Made by a program: the position numbers and the translations under genes. Source: CAVVYA01 sp963752345 (GTDB lineage Bacteria; Pseudomonadota; Alphaproteobacteria; SMXQ01). From it: a stretch of 64,000 bases of DNA. Shown piece after piece: positions 1-9,338 of this stretch (positions within the stretch are counted from its first letter, which is position 1; the number at the start of each line of letters is the position of its first letter). The stretch spans positions 289,000-352,999 of the forward strand of contig CAVVYA010000020.1 of NCBI GenBank assembly GCA_963752345.1, given 5' to 3'. A model generated the notes under the pieces. That model searched no databases. It saw only the letters and a list, made by a program, of their open reading frames with translations, and was not told the DNA's origin.

Positions 1-209
1 GTTTCGAGCGCCATGATCGCCGCCATCAGCTCCATGCGGTTGTTGGTGGTGAGCGGCTCGCCGCCGTAGAGCTCGCGCTCCTCGCCGCGCCAGCGCAGGA
101 TGGCGCCCCAGCCGCCCGGCCCGGGATTGCCGCTGCACGCGCCGTCGGTGAAAATTTCGACGCGGGTCTCGGCTTCGGCGGAATCGGGCGGCGGGTTCGC
201 GGGAGTCAC
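1..209 (-). CDS. rnhA: Ribonuclease HI, N-terminal part (cut by window edge)
   Basis: RNase HI cleaves the RNA strand of RNA:DNA hybrids in the cytoplasm. The 69 visible codons contain IFTDGACSGNPGPGGWGAI (catalytic Asp at about residue 22) and TTNNRMELMAAI (catalytic Glu at about residue 60). The chosen start is GTG at 209, preceded by AGAGG; an in-frame TAG lies upstream. The C-terminal half with the remaining catalytic residues is outside the window. In related genomes rnhA follows ispH-thrB directly; here a Bug-family gene separates it from thrB. The family call is secure from the two motifs. Confidence 0.93.
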   Translation of the reverse strand, partial: MTPANPPPDSAEAETRVEIFTDGACSGNPGPGGWGAILRWRGEERELYGGEPLTTNNRMELMAAIMALE

Positions 210-242
210 GGCACCTCTACGGATGAGATCGGAAGGGCCGGG

Positions 243-1268
243 CTATTTGCCCGGCGCGACCGCGGTTTTGTATTTTTCGACGATGTCGGGCGGCGAGGTC
301 ATCATGGTCTTCACCATGTCCTGCAGCTTCTCGCCCGTGGTCGGGCCGATTTCAAGGCCGGCCTTATCGGCTTCGGCGACGAACGCCTTGTCCTTCATGG
401 TGGCGTCGAACGAGCGGCGCAGCAGTTGCGCGCGCTCGGCGGGAATGCCCGGCGGCGCGGCGAGCGGCCGGCCGATCGCTTCCGTCGTGGTGAGGATCAG
501 GATGATCTTCTTCTGCTCGTCGGTTTCGCCGAGCTCCATCAGCGTCGGCACGTTGGGCAGGCTCGGATCGCGCTCGAAGGTGACCTGATAAAGCGGCACG
601 ATCTTGTTGTCGCGCACCCACTCGGCGTTCTGGAACTGATAGGACACCCAGGAATTCGCGCCGTGGCCCTGGACCTCGCCGCGCTCGACCGCGAGATTGA
701 TCTCGGCGCCCCCGAGGTAGCCGTTGATAACGCGGAATTTCGTACCGAGCAGCCGGTTGGCGAGCAGCGGGAACATTTCCTTGGTGGTGCCGGTGTTGGT
801 CGAGCCGATGGTGACTTCCTTGGTCTTGGCATCGGCCACGGTCTTGACGCCGGTGGTGTGCCACACCGCCAGCACATTGGCGGGGCTCGCCACGCTGCCG
901 ATCCAGACGAAATCCTCGATCTTCATGGGAAACTTGCCGGGTTCGAGCAGCAGGGTGACCGGCACGGTGTTGAGCATGGCGGCGAGCTCGGTGCCGTCCT
1001 TGGCGCCGACGCTATAAACCTGCTGGGCCGCCTTGATGCCGCCGGCGCCTGGCAGGTTCTTGACCACGACCGAGGGATTGCCGGGAACGTTGCGGCCGAA
1101 GTGGCGCGCCACCAGGCGGGCGTAGGCGTCGTAGCTGCCGCCGGTGGTCGAGCCGACGGTAAAGTTGATGGTTTTGCCGGCGAAAAAATCCTGCGCCGCG
1201 GCGCCGGGAACGGCTGCGAACGCGCCGAGAATTGCCGACATGGCCAACGTCGAAAAGAGAGCTTTCAT
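243..1268 (-). CDS. Bug/TctC family periplasmic solute-binding protein
   Basis: This is a 341-residue extracytoplasmic binding protein of the tripartite tricarboxylate transporter (Bug/TctC) type. Residues 1-26 form a signal peptide (MKALFSTLAMSAILGAF, cleavage after AAAQ). The mature part has the family pattern INFTVGSTTGGSYDAYARL, then VVVKNLPGAGGIKAAQQVY, and late in the chain RPLAAPPGIPAERAQ. The ATG at 1268, with an AGGGA-like site upstream, is preferred to a longer start 39 bases earlier because it begins exactly at the signal peptide. No membrane partners (TctA, TctB) are adjacent, so the ligand cannot be inferred; such orphan Bug genes are common in this group. It sits between thrB and rnhA, which are usually adjacent. 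Confidence 0.9.
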   Translation of the reverse strand: MKALFSTLAMSAILGAFAAVPGAAAQDFFAGKTINFTVGSTTGGSYDAYARLVARHFGRNVPGNPSVVVKNLPGAGGIKAAQQVYSVGAKDGTELAAMLNTVPVTLLLEPGKFPMKIEDFVWIGSVASPANVLAVWHTTGVKTVADAKTKEVTIGSTNTGTTKEMFPLLANRLLGTKFRVINGYLGGAEINLAVERGEVQGHGANSWVSYQFQNAEWVRDNKIVPLYQVTFERDPSLPNVPTLMELGETDEQKKIILILTTTEAIGRPLAAPPGIPAERAQLLRRSFDATMKDKAFVAEADKAGLEIGPTTGEKLQDMVKTMMTSPPDIVEKYKTAVAPGK

Positions 1269-1390
1269 GGTCGTTTCCCTATCGCCAGGGCGGCTGAACC
1301 ACCGCACGGGTGGCGCGCCGCCGAGAGTTGTTGGTGGGTGAACCTAGCTTGGGCACGGATGGTAAGAAATCGAATTTTTCACGGCAAGCC

Positions 1391-2353
1391 TCAGCCGAGT
1401 CCGTAGGCGCCCGGGCCTTTGACGGTCTGGTGAAAATTCAGCTTCTTCAGGTATTCGAGCGGGTTCTTCGGTTTGACCCAGGCGCCTTCCGGCCGGTTGA
1501 GCCAGTCGAAAGTGCGGGTCAGCAGGAACCGCAACGCGGCGCCGCGGGCGAGCCAGGGCAGGGCGGCGAGTTCGTCATCGGTGATCGGCCGTACCTCGCG
1601 ATAGGCCGACAGCATCTGGCGTGCCTTGGTGATGTTGAAATCGCCGTCCGGCTCGAAGCACCAGGCGTTGAGGCAGATCGCCAAGTCGTAGGCGAGCGCG
1701 TCGTTGCAGGCGAAATAGAAATCGATGATGCCGGAGACCTTGTCGCCCAGGAAGAACACGTTGTCGGGGAACAAGTCGCCATGAATGATGCCGTTGGGCA
1801 GGTCCACGGGCCAATGGGCGGTCAGCGCATCGATCTCGCTGGCGATCTTGTTCGTGAGGCCGGGCGCCACTTCATCGGCCCGTCCACGCACCTGTTCGTG
1901 CAGCCGGCGCCAACCGCCGAGCGACAGGGCATTGGTGCGCTGGCGCGGATAATCGCGCCCTGCCAGGTGAAACAAGGCCATGGCGCGCCCGAGGCCGGCG
2001 CAATGCACCGCCGTGACGCGGCGCGGCCAGACTCCGGCGAGATAGCTGACGATGGCGGCAGGCCGCCCGGCGAGCGAGCGCAGCGCCTTGCCGTCGCGGC
2101 CATGAATCGGCGTCGGGCAGGCGATGCCCTTGGCGGCGAGATGGTCCATGAAGCCGAGAAAGAATGGCAAGTCGGCCGGCGCCACGCGCTTCTCGTAGAG
2201 CGTCAGGATGTAGCTGCCCTTGGTGGTCTGCAGCAGGAAATTGGAATTCTCAACGCCCTCGGCGATGCCCTTGTAGGACAAAAGTTCGCCCAGGTCATAG
2301 CCGGTCAGGAAAGATTGCAGATCGTCGTCGCTGACTTCCGTATAGACCGCCAT
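1391..2353 (-). CDS. thrB: Homoserine kinase (aminoglycoside-phosphotransferase fold)
   Basis: Homoserine kinase phosphorylates homoserine on the way to threonine. The 320-residue protein starts MAVYTEVSDDDLQSFL and contains GIAEGVENSNFLL (nucleotide-loop region), the catalytic-loop motif IIHGDLFPDNVFF at about 190-202 and the metal-binding IIDFYFACNDALAYD. This is the APH/choline-kinase-like ThrB found in alphaproteobacteria, not the GHMP-type enzyme. It begins 23 bases after the ispH stop, behind a G-rich ribosome site, so the two are probably co-transcribed. Reading through the ispH frameshift gives a false 712-codon ispH-thrB fusion; the internal ATG and ribosome site argue against it. 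Confidence 0.93.
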   Translation of the reverse strand: MAVYTEVSDDDLQSFLTGYDLGELLSYKGIAEGVENSNFLLQTTKGSYILTLYEKRVAPADLPFFLGFMDHLAAKGIACPTPIHGRDGKALRSLAGRPAAIVSYLAGVWPRRVTAVHCAGLGRAMALFHLAGRDYPRQRTNALSLGGWRRLHEQVRGRADEVAPGLTNKIASEIDALTAHWPVDLPNGIIHGDLFPDNVFFLGDKVSGIIDFYFACNDALAYDLAICLNAWCFEPDGDFNITKARQMLSAYREVRPITDDELAALPWLARGAALRFLLTRTFDWLNRPEGAWVKPKNPLEYLKKLNFHQTVKGPGAYGLG

Positions 2354-2376
2354 GCGCCCCCGCTTGTTTCTTATCG

Positions 2377-3322
2377 TTATCCGGCCAGCGCCTTGGGCAG
2401 GCTGAAGACGACATCCTCGCGCACCGTGCCGACGTCCTCGACCGTCGCATCGAAGCGCGCCTGGATGGCAGAGATCACCTCGCGCACCAGCACGTCCGGG
2501 GCCGAGGCCCCGGCGGTGACGCCCACCGTGCGCGCGCTCTCGATCGTCGCCCAATCGATTTCGGCGGCCCGTTGCACCAGCATGGAGCGCGGGCAGCCGT
2601 TGAGCGCCGCGACCTCGACCAGGCGGAGCGAATTCGACGAGTTGGGCGCGCCGACCACGAGCAGCACGTCGCAGCGCGGCGCGATCGCCTTCACCGCGTG
2701 CTGGCGGTTGGTGGTGGCATAGCAGATGTCGCCCTTGTTGGGGCCGCGGATCGTGGGGAACCGGCGCTGCAGCACCGCGACGATCTCGGCCGTGTCGTCG
2801 ACCGACAGGGTGGTTTGGGTGGCGTAGGCGAGATTCAGCGCGTCGCGCACGGTCACGGTTTCGGCGTCGCTGGACGTTCTGGATGAGCGTGATGGCACCC
2901 GCCGGCGCCTGGCCCATGGTGCCCTCGACCTCGGGATGGCCGGCGTGGCCGATCAGCAGCACCTCCCGGCCCTGAGCATGGTGGCGCACCGTTTCGCTAT
3001 GCACCTTGCTGACCAGCGGGCAGGTGGCGTCGAGCGCGGCCAGGCCGCGCCGGCCGGCTTCGCTCGTCACCGCCTTGGCGACGCCATGGGCCGAGAAGAT
3101 GACATGGGCGCCGTCCGGGACCTCGTCGAGTTCATCGACGAACACCGCGCCCTTGGCCGCCAACTCGTCCACCACATGCCGGTTATGGACAATCTCATGG
3201 CGCACATAGACCGGGGCGCCGAACCGCGCCAGGGCGGCCTCGACGATCTGGATGGCGCGGTCGACCCCGGCGCAGAAGCCGCGCGGGTTGGCCAGGAGGA
3301 TCGTAAGCGGCGCTTTGGTCAT
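2377..3322 (-). CDS. ispH: 4-hydroxy-3-methylbut-2-enyl diphosphate reductase (apparent frameshift)
   Basis: IspH makes IPP and DMAPP in the last step of the MEP isoprenoid pathway, using a [4Fe-4S] cluster. All expected motifs are present when two frames are joined: NPRGFCAGVDRAI (first cluster Cys), HEIVHNRHVV, DATCPLVSKVH (second Cys), GHAGHPEVEGTMGQ (acid-base His and Glu), GDICYATTNRQ and NGCPRS (third Cys). The frame changes at about 2868-2880, inside ITLIQNV/SDAETVTV. The locus is 3n+1 bases long, and dropping one C of a CC pair restores a normal IspH of about 314 residues. Since ispH is normally essential, sequence error is more likely than a dead gene. It is the first gene of the ispH-thrB unit. 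Confidence 0.9.
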
Positions 3323-3506
3323 GCTTCCCGTGGTTCGATTGGGCATGCCCCATGGCCAAGCTCGGGTGGGCCATCGGACGGCAAATCCTACTGTATATAT
3401 AGGCCGGTACGGGCAAGAGGCGTATTGCTTGTTCCCGACCGACAAGGTAGTAACCCAGCGGACGCCAACAAGCAATTCCAGCCACCGAACCGTCAAGAGA
3501 CCGCGT

Positions 3507-3746
3507 ATGGCCGAGCCGGCGATGCCCAAGCAGAATTACTATGCCGTCGATCTCGATGCGGGGACGGAATACTGGTGGTGTTCCTGCGGGCTCAGCAAGT
3601 CGCAGCCCTTCTGCGACGGCTCCCACAAGGGCTCCGAGTTCCGCCCGAAAAGGGTCAGCGTCGGCGAGGCCATGACCCTCTATCTGTGCGGCTGCAAGCG
3701 CACCAAGGACGCGCCCTATTGTGACGGTACCCATGGCCTCATCTGA
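3507..3746 (+). CDS. CDGSH-type iron-sulfur protein, two motifs
   Basis: This 79-residue protein carries two copies of the CDGSH [2Fe-2S] ligand pattern: WWCSCGLSKSQPFCDGSH and YLCGCKRTKDAPYCDGTH. Each supplies three Cys and one His. Tandem-CDGSH proteins of this size are common in bacteria; the partner and exact role are not known. The start is taken as ATG at 3507; ATG at 3522 (MPKQNYYAVDL) is also possible. The 3' end overlaps the next gene by 14 bases, which suggests translational coupling. It is divergent from ispH. Confidence 0.88.
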   Translation: MAEPAMPKQNYYAVDLDAGTEYWWCSCGLSKSQPFCDGSHKGSEFRPKRVSVGEAMTLYLCGCKRTKDAPYCDGTHGLI

Positions 3747-4299
3747 GAACCCGATGGTGGGCCGCCGGAGGGCGCGGGCGCTGGCGCCTCTGGCCGCGGT
3801 TGCGGCTTTGGCCGGTCTCGCCGGCTGCGGCATGTTTGGTCCCAAGCCGCCGCAATACGACTGCCCTTCGACCGGCGCGGTCGGTGACGCCACCGTGCTC
3901 AGCAAATTCCGCGCGGGCCCCGGCCGCGACCTGACCGACGTGCAGTACCAGGTGCGTCTGGTCGACGTAAGCAGCCAGTGCCGCTACGACAGCAAAGGCG
4001 TCGACGTGCAGATGCGCGCCGGTTTCGCCCTCGAGCTCGGCCCCGCCAATCCGGACCGCAACGCGAGCTACGAATTCTTCGTGGCCATCACCGATCCCAA
4101 CAACGAAATCATCGCCAAGCGCAACTTCACCACGCCGCTCACCTTTCCGACCAATGTCGGATTCGTCGAGCATCTCGAAGAGCTGCAGCAGCGCATTCCG
4201 TTGCCCAAGGGCGGCTCGGCGGCGGACTACCGGGTCATCATCGGGCTGCAGCTCACGCCCGACGAACTCGAATTCAACCGCAAATACGAGCGGCGCTGA
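3733..4299 (+). CDS. Predicted lipoprotein of unknown function
   Basis: The 188-residue product begins with a basic stretch and a hydrophobic core ending in a lipobox (ALAGLAGCGMFG), so it should be lipidated at Cys and membrane-anchored. The mature part has a conserved-looking segment, TVLSKFRAGPGRDLTDVQYQ, and ends PDELEFNRKYERR. I do not recognise a domain with a known function. The ATG at 3733 overlaps the CDGSH gene; ATG at 3754 would give a more typical signal peptide. No gene follows before the terminator at 4564. Confidence 0.8.
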   Translation: MASSENPMVGRRRARALAPLAAVAALAGLAGCGMFGPKPPQYDCPSTGAVGDATVLSKFRAGPGRDLTDVQYQVRLVDVSSQCRYDSKGVDVQMRAGFALELGPANPDRNASYEFFVAITDPNNEIIAKRNFTTPLTFPTNVGFVEHLEELQQRIPLPKGGSAADYRVIIGLQLTPDELEFNRKYERR

Positions 4300-4563
4300 G
4301 TTCACCCCGCTTCGCGAAGGCTGCGCCTCGAGTCACAGAACAAAGATAAGGATCGCCACCCGCGGGCTTGACACCGGGGCGCCACTGGCAACATCAGGCG
4401 GTGGTTTTCATCGCACGGATGCTTGAACAAGCCCGAGCATGACGGTTGATGAACGGTGACGTCCTGCCGTTTCCTCGGCCGAGAGGACGGAATTCCGTGG
4501 ATAAGGCCGATTCCGCCGACCGCCGCCATTGACCCGGCCGGGTGGCAGGGTAAGATGCTTCGG
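4300..4563. other. Intergenic stretch without recognisable gene
   Basis: About 260 bases between the lipoprotein stop and the terminator. A TTGACA at 4368-4373 stands out but has no convincing -10 partner. Nothing else was recognised. Confidence 0.5.
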
Positions 4564-4586
4564 AAGGCCGGGGTTCCGGCCTTTTT
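4564..4586 (+). terminator. Rho-independent terminator upstream of the riboswitch
   Basis: AAGGCCGG, a four-base GGTT loop, CCGGCCTT and a run of Ts. The stem is 8 perfect base pairs followed directly by TTTTT. It lies about 10 bases before the first glycine aptamer and probably insulates the gcv operon from upstream transcription. Alternatively it could be a regulatory element just inside the leader; the promoter cannot be placed with confidence. Confidence 0.75.
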
Positions 4587-4596
4587 GTCAGCCGAT

Positions 4597-4832
4597 CCCT
4601 GTGGGAGAGACCGCCGGCCAGCCTGAAAGGGCAGGTGCGGGCGGCGCCGAAGGAGCAACCGCCCCGGAAACTCTCAGGCCAATGGACCGCAGGGGGATGA
4701 CGCTCTGGAAAGCAGGCGCGGCCTGCCGTTCTTCGGAACGGACAGGCGGCGTCTCACCGACGAGGTAAATCCGCGCCGCGCGCCGTCATCAGGCGCCGCG
4801 AGCGGACCAATCTTTCAGGTCCGAGGACAGAG
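4597..4832 (+). ncRNA. Tandem glycine riboswitch controlling the gcv operon
   Basis: Two glycine aptamers lie in series. Aptamer 1 is about 4597-4696: the closing stem CCCTGTGG / CCGCAGGG, the core GGAGAGACC, GCGCCGAAGGAGCAA and AAACTCTCAGG. Aptamer 2 is about 4703-4832: CTCTGGAAAG, TCACCGACGAGGTAAA, AATCTTTCAGGTCC and GGACAGAG closing on CTCTG. The short linker matches the usual tandem class. It ends about 50 bases before gcvT. Glycine-bound tandem aptamers normally switch on the glycine cleavage operon. The switching element appears to lie between 4833 and 4885, but I could not resolve a clean terminator there, so control of translation is possible. Confidence 0.93.
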
Positions 4833-4885
4833 GGGGCTGCCGGTGCGAGTGCGCCGCGCGGCTCGACTCTGTTGGAGGAACCTGT

Positions 4886-6030
4886 TTGAACGCCTCGCCT
4901 GACACCAGTGCTCTCCCGGATACATCCGCGCCGCTCCAGCGCACCGCCCTGCATGCGCTGCATCGCGCGCTCGGCGCCAAGATGGTGCCGTTCGCCGGCT
5001 ATGACATGCCGGTGCAGTATCCCGACGGCATCATCACCGAGCATCAGCACACCCGCTCGCAAGCCTCGCTGTTCGACGTCTCCCACATGGGCCAGGTGCG
5101 GCTCACCGGCGCCGATGCGGCGGGGGCGCTCGAGGCGCTGGTGCCGGGCGACCTGCGCGCGCTCAAACCCGGCGAGATGCGCTACACGCTGTTCACCAAC
5201 GACGTCGGCGGCATTCTCGACGATCTGATCGTCACCCACGCCGGCGATCATCTGTTCGTCGTGGTCAATGCCGCGTGCAAGGACGCCGATATCGCGCATC
5301 TGCGCGCGCACCTGCCGGCAAGCGTGACCATCGAGCCGCTTGACCGACCGCGCTTTGCTCGCCCTACAGGGACCGGCAGCCGCGAGCCGTGCTGGCGCGC
5401 CTGGCACCCGCGAGCGCCTCGCTCAGGTTCATGACCGCCGCGGCAATGGACGTGGCGGGCGTGCGCTGCTTCGTCACCCGCTCGGGCTATACCGGCGAGG
5501 ACGGGTTCGAGATCTCCGTGCCGAACGATCGCGCCGAGGAGATCGCCAAGCGCCTGCTCGACGAAGCCGAAGTCAGCCCCGCCGGTCTCGGCGCCCGCGA
5601 CACCTTGCGGCTCGAAGCCGGGCTCTGTCTCTACGGCCACGACATCGACGGCACCACGACGCCGGTCGAGGCCGGTCTGGCCTGGACCATCGGCAAGCGC
5701 CGCCGCGCGGAAGGCGGCTTCCCCGGCGCCGAGATCATTCTCGCGCAATTGCGCGCCGGGCCCGCGCGCAAGCGCGTCGGGCTCAAGCCCGAAGGCCGCG
5801 CGCCGGCGCGCGAGCACACGGAAATCCAGGACGCGGGCGGCAACACGATCGGCGAGGTGACCTCGGGCGGCTTCGGGCCCACCGAGGGCGGGCCGATCGC
5901 CATGGGCTATGTGACAGCGGCCTTCGCCGCGCCCGGCACGGCCGTCAACCTCATGGTGCGCGGCACCGCGCGACCGGCGCAGATCGTGCCGCTGCCCTTC
6001 CTGCCGTCCCGCTATTTCAAGCCGAACTGA
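4886..6030 (+). CDS. gcvT: Glycine cleavage system T protein, aminomethyltransferase (two apparent frameshifts)
   Basis: GcvT transfers the methylene group from aminomethyl-lipoyl-GcvH to tetrahydrofolate, releasing ammonia. The start is TTG at 4886, six bases after GGAGGA. Recognisable parts are KMVPFAGYDMPVQY, FDVSHMGQVRLTG and YTLFTNDVGGILDDLIV (frame 2), LTDRALLALQGPAAA (frame 3), then RSGYTGEDGFEIS, LGARDTLRLEAGLCLYGHD and a C-terminal EGGPIAMGYV (frame 1). Frames change near 5340 (one extra T in CTTG) and 5385 (one extra C in AGCCGTG). The length is 3n+2, consistent with two extra bases. After correction the protein is about 380 residues, normal for GcvT. It is the first gene of the riboswitch-controlled operon. 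Confidence 0.9.
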
Positions 6031-6054
6031 ACCAACGCCCGAGCCAGGTGAGCA

Positions 6055-6432
6055 ATGAGCGAAACCAAATTTACCGAAGACCATGAATGGATCCGCATCG
6101 ACGGCGACGTCGGCACCATCGGCATCACCGACTACGCCCAGGGCCAGCTCGGCGACGTGGTCTATGTCGAGCTGCCGCCCAAGGGCAAGACGGTGAGCCA
6201 GGGCGGCGACATGGCGGTGGTCGAATCCGTCAAGGCGGCGAGCGAGGTCTACGCGCCGGTGTCAGGCGAGGTGGTCGAGGCCAACGACACGCTGTCCGAC
6301 AAGCCGGAATGCATCAATGGCGATCCCATGGGCGCCGGCTGGTTCGTCAAGCTCCGGCTCAAGGACAAGGGCGAACTCGCCAAGCTGATGGACGAAGACC
6401 AGTACAAGACATTCCTCGCGGGTCTCGCCTGA
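6055..6432 (+). CDS. gcvH: Glycine cleavage system H protein
   Basis: GcvH is the lipoyl carrier that shuttles the aminomethyl intermediate between the P and T proteins. At 125 residues it has normal length. The start MSETKFTEDHEWIRIDGD and the lipoylation site VVESVKAASEV (Lys60) are clear. It lies 24 bases after gcvT, and its TGA overlaps the gcvPA ATG (TGATG), indicating translational coupling. Confidence 0.97.
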   Translation: MSETKFTEDHEWIRIDGDVGTIGITDYAQGQLGDVVYVELPPKGKTVSQGGDMAVVESVKAASEVYAPVSGEVVEANDTLSDKPECINGDPMGAGWFVKLRLKDKGELAKLMDEDQYKTFLAGLA

Positions 6433-7778
6433 TGCGCTACCTGCCGCTCACCGCCGACGACCGCCGCGACATGCTGCGCGCCATCGGCGCCGCGAATGTC
6501 GACGAGTTGTTCCGCGACGTGCCGCAATCGGCGCGCCTGACCAAGCTGCTCGACCTGCCGCCGCACGCGGGCGAGCTCGAGGTCGAGCGCGAGCTGGCGG
6601 CATTGGCGGCGAAGAACCTGCCGGCGGGCCAGGCCCAGGCGAGCTTCATCGGCGCCGGCGCCTATCGCCATCACGTGCCGGCCGCGGTCGATCATCTGAT
6701 CCAGCGCGGCGAGTTCCTCACCGCCTACACGCCCTACCAGCCGGAAATCTCCCAGGGCACGCTGCAGTATCTGTTCGAATTCCAGACCCAGGTGGCGCTG
6801 ATCACCGGCATGGATGTGGCCAATGCCTCGATGTACGACGGCGCCACCGCGACCGCCGAAGCGGTGGCCATGGCGCGCCGCGTCACCAAGCGCGACAAGG
6901 TGGTGCTGTCGGGCTCGCTGCATCCGCATTACCGCGACACGGTGCGCACCTTCACGCGCTACACCGGCGCCGAGGTGGTGAGCAACAAGCCCGATCCGGA
7001 CAAGCAAGGCGATCTGGCATCCCTGGTCGATGAGAAGACCGCCTGCCTGGTGGTGCAGAACCCCGACGTGTTCGGTCGCTTGCGCGACCTGACGCCATTG
7101 GCGGCCGCGTGCCGCGCCAAGGGCGCGCTGCTGGTTGCCGTGGTGACCGAGACCGTGTCGCTCGGCGCGGTGACGCCGCCGGGCGAGATGGGCGCCGACA
7201 TCGTCGCCGCGGAAGGACAGTCGATCGGCAACGGGCTGAACTTCGGGGGGCCTTATGTCGGGCTGTTCGCCACCAGCGAGAAATACGTGCGTCAGATGCC
7301 GGGCCGGCTCGCCGGCCAGACGGTGGACGCGGACGGCAAGCGCGGCTTCGTGCTGACGCTGTCGACCCGCGAGCAGCATATCCGGCGTGAGAAGGCGACG
7401 AGCAACATCTGCACCAACTCCGGCCTGTGCGCGCTCGCCTTCACCATCCATATGGCGCTGCTCGGCTCGGACGGCTTCCGCAAGCTGGCGCGTCTCAACC
7501 ATGCGCACGCGGTGCAACTTGCCGACCGTTTGGCGGCGGTGAAGGGCGTGACGGTGCTCAACGACAGTTTCTTCAACGAATTCACCCTGCGCCTGCCGCG
7601 CCCGGCCGCCGAGGTGGTCGAGGCTCTGGCGGCGCAGCAGATACTCGCCGGCGTGCCGGCGTCTAGGCTCTATCCCGAGGACCCGGCCATGGCCAATCTG
7701 CTGCTGGTGGCGGCGACCGAAACCACCACCGAGGACCACATGGCCGCGCTCGTGGCGGGCTTGAAAGAGGTTTTGTGA
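6432..7778 (+). CDS. gcvPA: Glycine dehydrogenase (decarboxylating) subunit 1
   Basis: This is the N-terminal half of the split two-subunit P protein, 448 residues. Recognisable segments are FIGAGAYRHHVPAAVDHL, TAYTPYQPEISQGTLQYLFE, ASMYDGATATAEA and KATSNICTNSGLCALA. The P protein decarboxylates glycine and loads the aminomethyl group on GcvH; the PLP-lysine resides in the second subunit. ATG at 6432 overlaps the gcvH stop, and the 3' end overlaps the gcvPB start. The split-P arrangement differs from the single-chain GcvP of many proteobacteria. No frame problem is seen here. Confidence 0.96.
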   Translation: MRYLPLTADDRRDMLRAIGAANVDELFRDVPQSARLTKLLDLPPHAGELEVERELAALAAKNLPAGQAQASFIGAGAYRHHVPAAVDHLIQRGEFLTAYTPYQPEISQGTLQYLFEFQTQVALITGMDVANASMYDGATATAEAVAMARRVTKRDKVVLSGSLHPHYRDTVRTFTRYTGAEVVSNKPDPDKQGDLASLVDEKTACLVVQNPDVFGRLRDLTPLAAACRAKGALLVAVVTETVSLGAVTPPGEMGADIVAAEGQSIGNGLNFGGPYVGLFATSEKYVRQMPGRLAGQTVDADGKRGFVLTLSTREQHIRREKATSNICTNSGLCALAFTIHMALLGSDGFRKLARLNHAHAVQLADRLAAVKGVTVLNDSFFNEFTLRLPRPAAEVVEALAAQQILAGVPASRLYPEDPAMANLLLVAATETTTEDHMAALVAGLKEVL

Positions 7779-9338
7779 GCATGGACGCGCGCAACAGGCA
7801 TATCGAGCCGCCGGCCGCCGCGTCGGCGCCGTCGGGCACCATCACCGGCAACCGCGCCCTCATGATCGAGGAGCCCCTGCTGTTCGAGCAGGGCGAGGCG
7901 TCGCGCTCGGGCGTCGATCTGCCCGACGTGCCGAAGACCGCCGACCGGCTCGGCGGGCTCGCGCGCACCAGCGACCTCGGCCTGCCCGGCCTGTCGGAGC
8001 CCCAGGTGATCCGCCACTTCACCCGCCTGTCGCAGAAGAATTATTCGATCGACACCGGCCTGTTCCCGCTCGGCTCCTGCACCATGAAGCACAATCCGCG
8101 GCTGAACGAAAAACTGGCGCGCCTGCCGGGCTTCGCCGACCTCCATCCGCTGCAGCCGGTCTCCACCGTGCAGGGCGCGCTCGAACTGATCGACAAGCTC
8201 GCCCACTGGCTCAAGACGCTGACCGGCATGCCGGCCGTGGCAATGACGCCGGCCGCCGGCGCGCACGGCGAATTCTGCGGGCTGCTCGCCATCCGCGCGG
8301 CGCAAGAGGCCAAGGGCGATGCGCGCAAGCGCGTGCTGGTGCCCGAATCGGCCCATGGCACCAATCCGGCGACCGCGGCGGCCTGCGGCTACGAGGTCGA
8401 GAGCATTCCAGGCGACGGCAACGGCCGGGTCAGCCTGCAGAAGCTCAAGGAAAAGCTCGGGCCCGACGTCGCCGCCATCATGGTGACCAATCCCAACACC
8501 TGCGGGCTGTTCGAGAACGAGGTCGTCGAGATCGCCAAGGCGGCGCACGAGGTCGGCGCCTATTTCTACTGCGACGGCGCCAACTTCAACGCCATCGTCG
8601 GCAAGGTGCGCCCGGCCGATCTCGGCATCGACGTGATGCATATCAACCTGCACAAGACCTTCTCGACGCCGCACGGCGGCGGCGGGCCGGGCGCCGGTCC
8701 CGGTGGTGATGACCGCCGAACTCGCGGCCTATGCGCCGCTGCCCTGGGTGGTGCATGGCGCCAACGGCTTCGCGCTGCAGGAAGCGGCGAGCGGCGCCGC
8801 CAAGGCGACGGTCGGGCGGCTCAAGGCCTTCCACGGCCAGATGGGCATGTTCGTGCGCGCCCTCGCCTATATGCGGAGCCACGGCGCCGACGGCTTGCGC
8901 CAGGTGGCGGAGGACGCGGTGCTCAACGCCAACTATCTTCTCGCCCGTCTCAAGGACGTGATGAGCGCGCCCTACGGCGACGGGCCCTGCATGCACGAGG
9001 CGCTGTTCGACGACCGCTTCCTCGAAGGCACCGGCGTCACCACGCTCGATTTCGCCAAGGCGATCATCGACGAGGGTTTCCACCCGACGACGATCTATTT
9101 CCCGCTGGTGATCCACGGCGCCATGCTGATGGAGCCGACCGAGACCGAGAGCAAGGACAGCCTCGATCAGTTCATCGTCGCCCTGCGCGGCCTGGCCGAA
9201 CGCGCCAAGGCGGGCGACGCCGCCTATTTCCAGGCAGCACCGCGCCACACGCCGCGCCGCCGCCTCGACGAAACCACGGCGGCGAGGAAGCCCGTGCTGC
9301 GCTGGCGCCCACCGGCCCCGGCGCAAGCGGCGGAATAG
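7775..9338 (+). CDS. gcvPB: Glycine dehydrogenase (decarboxylating) subunit 2 (apparent frameshift)
   Basis: PLP-binding half of the P protein. Diagnostic segments are FPLGSCTMKHNPRLNEK, TPAAGAHGEFCGLLAI, MVTNPNTCGLFE and DVMHINLHKTFSTPHGGGGPG, where HKTF carries the PLP lysine. The frame changes at about 8695, just after that site: GGPGAGP then VVMTAELAAYAPLPWV. One C too many in GGTCCCGG explains it; the locus is 3n+1. After correction the protein is about 520 residues. GTG at 7775 overlaps the gcvPA TGA; ATG at 7781 is the alternative start, with AAAGAGG upstream. Last gene of the operon. Confidence 0.92.

Noticed and set aside
1391..3529. A single 712-codon frame joining ispH and thrB
   Set aside because: It arises from the ispH frameshift: the ispH C-terminal motifs are in another frame, while thrB has its own ATG and ribosome site.
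4368..4396. TTGACA as a promoter for the riboswitch
   Set aside because: The -10 position is ACATCA, a poor match, and a terminator lies between this site and the aptamers.
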